DNA from: Desulfoplanes sp.
GTDB taxonomy: Bacteria > Desulfobacterota > Desulfovibrionia > Desulfovibrionales > Desulfomicrobiaceae
DNA: 7,014 nt
NCBI GenBank assembly: GCA_028708105.1
Contig: JAQVZR010000093.1
Span: 1-7,014, forward strand
Direction: 5' to 3'
Below are positions 5,790-7,014 of the stretch, one piece after another. The notes under the pieces were generated by a model. That model did not search any database. It was not told the origin of the DNA and saw only the letters and a program-made list of their open reading frames with translations. A program made the translations under genes and the position numbers. The number at the start of each line of letters is the position of its first letter. Position 1 is the stretch's first letter.

Positions 5790-6992
5790 ATGACCCTCAC
5801 AAGTCTTATCGTCTTCCCCCTAATGGTTTCGTTTATTTTAGTATTTTTACGTAATGAACGGATCATCCGGTTTGTCACCCTGGGAGCAGGATTTATCGAA
5901 ATGGGCCTGGCGGTTCCCCTATCCCTTTTCGATATCCACGCTCCTGGCTTCCAATTCGTGGAACATTACGCATGGGTACCCCAGTGGGGACTGAGCTATT
6001 ATCTAGGCATCGACGGTATCAGCCTGCTGATGATTTTGCTGACCATCCTGCTTCTGCCCTTGTGCGTGCTTTGCTCCTGGAAATACATCGGCAAGCGGAT
6101 CAAAGAATTCCATATCTGCCTGCTGCTCATGATCTCGGTATGTATCGGAGTCTTTGCTGCCCTGGACATGGTCCTCTTCTACGTCTTCTGGGAAGCCATG
6201 CTTGTTCCCATGTACCTGATCATTGCCGTGTGGGGCGGTCCCAGACGTAAATACGCATCCATCAAGTTCATCATTTATACACTGGCTGCCAGTACGCTGC
6301 TCCTGGTGGCGATCATCGCCTTTTATTTTCAGACCGGCACCTTTTCCATCCCGGAAATCATGGCCTCGAAATTTTCCTTCCGTTTCCAGTTCTGGGCTTT
6401 TCTGGCTCTGGCTCTGGCCTTTGCGGTCAAGGTTCCCATGTTTCCTTTCCACACATGGCTCCCGGCAGCCCATGTGGAAGCACCCACCGCTGGCAGTGTA
6501 CTCCTGGCCTCAGTACTTTTAAAAATGGGTGCCTACGGATTTTTACGCTTCTGTCTCCCCATGACCCCGGACGCATCGGTCTATTTTGCCCCGATGATGA
6601 TTGCCATTTCCATTGCATCCATCATCTATGGCGGATTGGTAGCCCTGGGCCAGAAAGACATGAAAAAGCTGATCGCTTATTCCTCGGTGGCCCATATGGG
6701 CTTTGTCACCCTGGGAATCTTCGTATTCACCGCTCGGGGCATCGAAGGCGCGGTCTTTCAGATGCTCAACCACGGAGTAACCACGGGAGCCCTGTTTATG
6801 CTTGTGGGTGCTATTTATGAACGTACCCACAGCCGTGAAATTACCGATAACATGGGCTTGGCCAAATTTATTCCGGCTTATATAGGTTTTTTTGGTCTGT
6901 TTTCCATGTCCTCTCTAGGATTTCCGGGTACGAACAGCTTTGTAGGCGAACCGGTCTATCTACTCCGGTCACGACTGCCACATCCGGGCTGA
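5790..6992 (+). CDS. nuoM: NADH-quinone oxidoreductase subunit M (NuoM), frame disrupted near the C-terminus
   Basis: NuoM is one of the proton-pumping antiporter-like subunits of complex I. The first 387 residues are a good NuoM: YYLGIDGISLLMILLT after a 20-residue first helix, Glu135 in TM5 (FYVFWEAMLVPMYLII), Lys214 in TM7 (FAVKVPMFPFHTWLP), HVEAPTAGSVLLA, Lys245 in TM8 (LLKMGAYGFLRF), the loop GQKDMKKLIAYSSVAHMG (287-304), and Glu387 in TM12 (GFPGTNSFVGE). Glu rather than Lys in TM12 is what separates NuoM from NuoL. Directly after Glu387 the usual hydrophobic continuation (FLVLxGAF-like) is replaced by PVYLLRSRLPHPG and a TGA. The product has 400 residues against about 500 in the family, so the last two helices are missing. 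This looks like an indel close to 6950, 60 nt from the window end, either a real lesion or an error in the sequence. The reading frame that is two bases ahead stays open to the window end. nuoN would be expected downstream. Confidence 0.9.
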   Translation: MTLTSLIVFPLMVSFILVFLRNERIIRFVTLGAGFIEMGLAVPLSLFDIHAPGFQFVEHYAWVPQWGLSYYLGIDGISLLMILLTILLLPLCVLCSWKYIGKRIKEFHICLLLMISVCIGVFAALDMVLFYVFWEAMLVPMYLIIAVWGGPRRKYASIKFIIYTLAASTLLLVAIIAFYFQTGTFSIPEIMASKFSFRFQFWAFLALALAFAVKVPMFPFHTWLPAAHVEAPTAGSVLLASVLLKMGAYGFLRFCLPMTPDASVYFAPMMIAISIASIIYGGLVALGQKDMKKLIAYSSVAHMGFVTLGIFVFTARGIEGAVFQMLNHGVTTGALFMLVGAIYERTHSREITDNMGLAKFIPAYIGFFGLFSMSSLGFPGTNSFVGEPVYLLRSRLPHPG

Positions 6993-7012
6993 GGATCTTC
7001 ATCTCCGCCGAT
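6953..7012 (+). other. Possible out-of-frame continuation of nuoM
   Basis: In the frame starting at 6953 the sequence is open to the window end and reads GLSTPVTTATSGLRIFISAD. The second half (TATSGLRIFISA) loosely resembles the NuoM segment that precedes the AAYML motif of TM13. The distance from Glu387 is about six residues too short for a normal NuoM, so a single 1-base indel would not fully restore it. This is a weak, tentative match; the piece is too short to be sure. Confidence 0.25.
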
Positions 7013-7014
7013 GC

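Noticed and set aside
6990..6992. TGA in nuoM read as selenocysteine
   Set aside because: Homology is already lost 13 codons earlier and the sequence after the TGA in that frame is not NuoM-like, so an indel upstream fits better.

Overview
The window lies inside a complex I (NADH:quinone oxidoreductase, nuo) operon, read entirely on the + strand. It has about 50% G+C, dense overlapping membrane-protein genes, and no RNA genes, mobile elements or CRISPR. The gene set suggests an anaerobic respiratory proteobacterium-like organism, most plausibly a sulfate reducer of the Desulfobacterota: a canonical NuoH-I-J-K run is followed by MrpD-type antiporter subunits split by a tiny two-helix protein, then NuoM. 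That taxonomic call is inference from gene style, not from a marker gene.

Layout. Positions 2-646 hold the 3' two thirds of nuoH (quinone-site subunit). A 97-nt leader with two inverted repeats follows, then nuoI (744-1238, 2x[4Fe-4S] ferredoxin subunit), nuoJ (1244-1747) and nuoK (1744-2001), tightly packed. Next comes a 497-aa MrpD/NuoL-like subunit (2055-3548), a 111-nt gap, an 89-aa two-helix membrane protein (3660-3929), and a 591-aa second NuoL/MrpD-like subunit (3913-5688) whose C-terminus resembles the lateral helix of NuoL. After a 101-nt gap with two hairpins comes nuoM (from 5790), whose frame is lost near the right edge.

How they work together. NuoI passes electrons through its two clusters toward the quinone pocket that NuoH helps form. 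NuoH, J and K carry the coupling charge relay along the membrane arm to the antiporter-like subunits, which translocate H+ (or possibly Na+). This operon shows three antiporter-like genes before any nuoN. If nuoN follows downstream, the complex would have four such subunits instead of the usual three.

Two genes look damaged. nuoK stops at a TAA, but the next 16 codons in the same frame read as a typical NuoK C-terminal tail (…RRF-TIE…LKG) and end 2 nt before the next start, so one base change (for example TAC to TAA) seems to have truncated it. nuoM loses homology directly after its TM12 glutamate and stops 13 codons later, about 110 residues short. Either the operon is decaying or the sequence (perhaps a low-coverage contig whose end is near 7014) contains errors; the sequence alone cannot decide.
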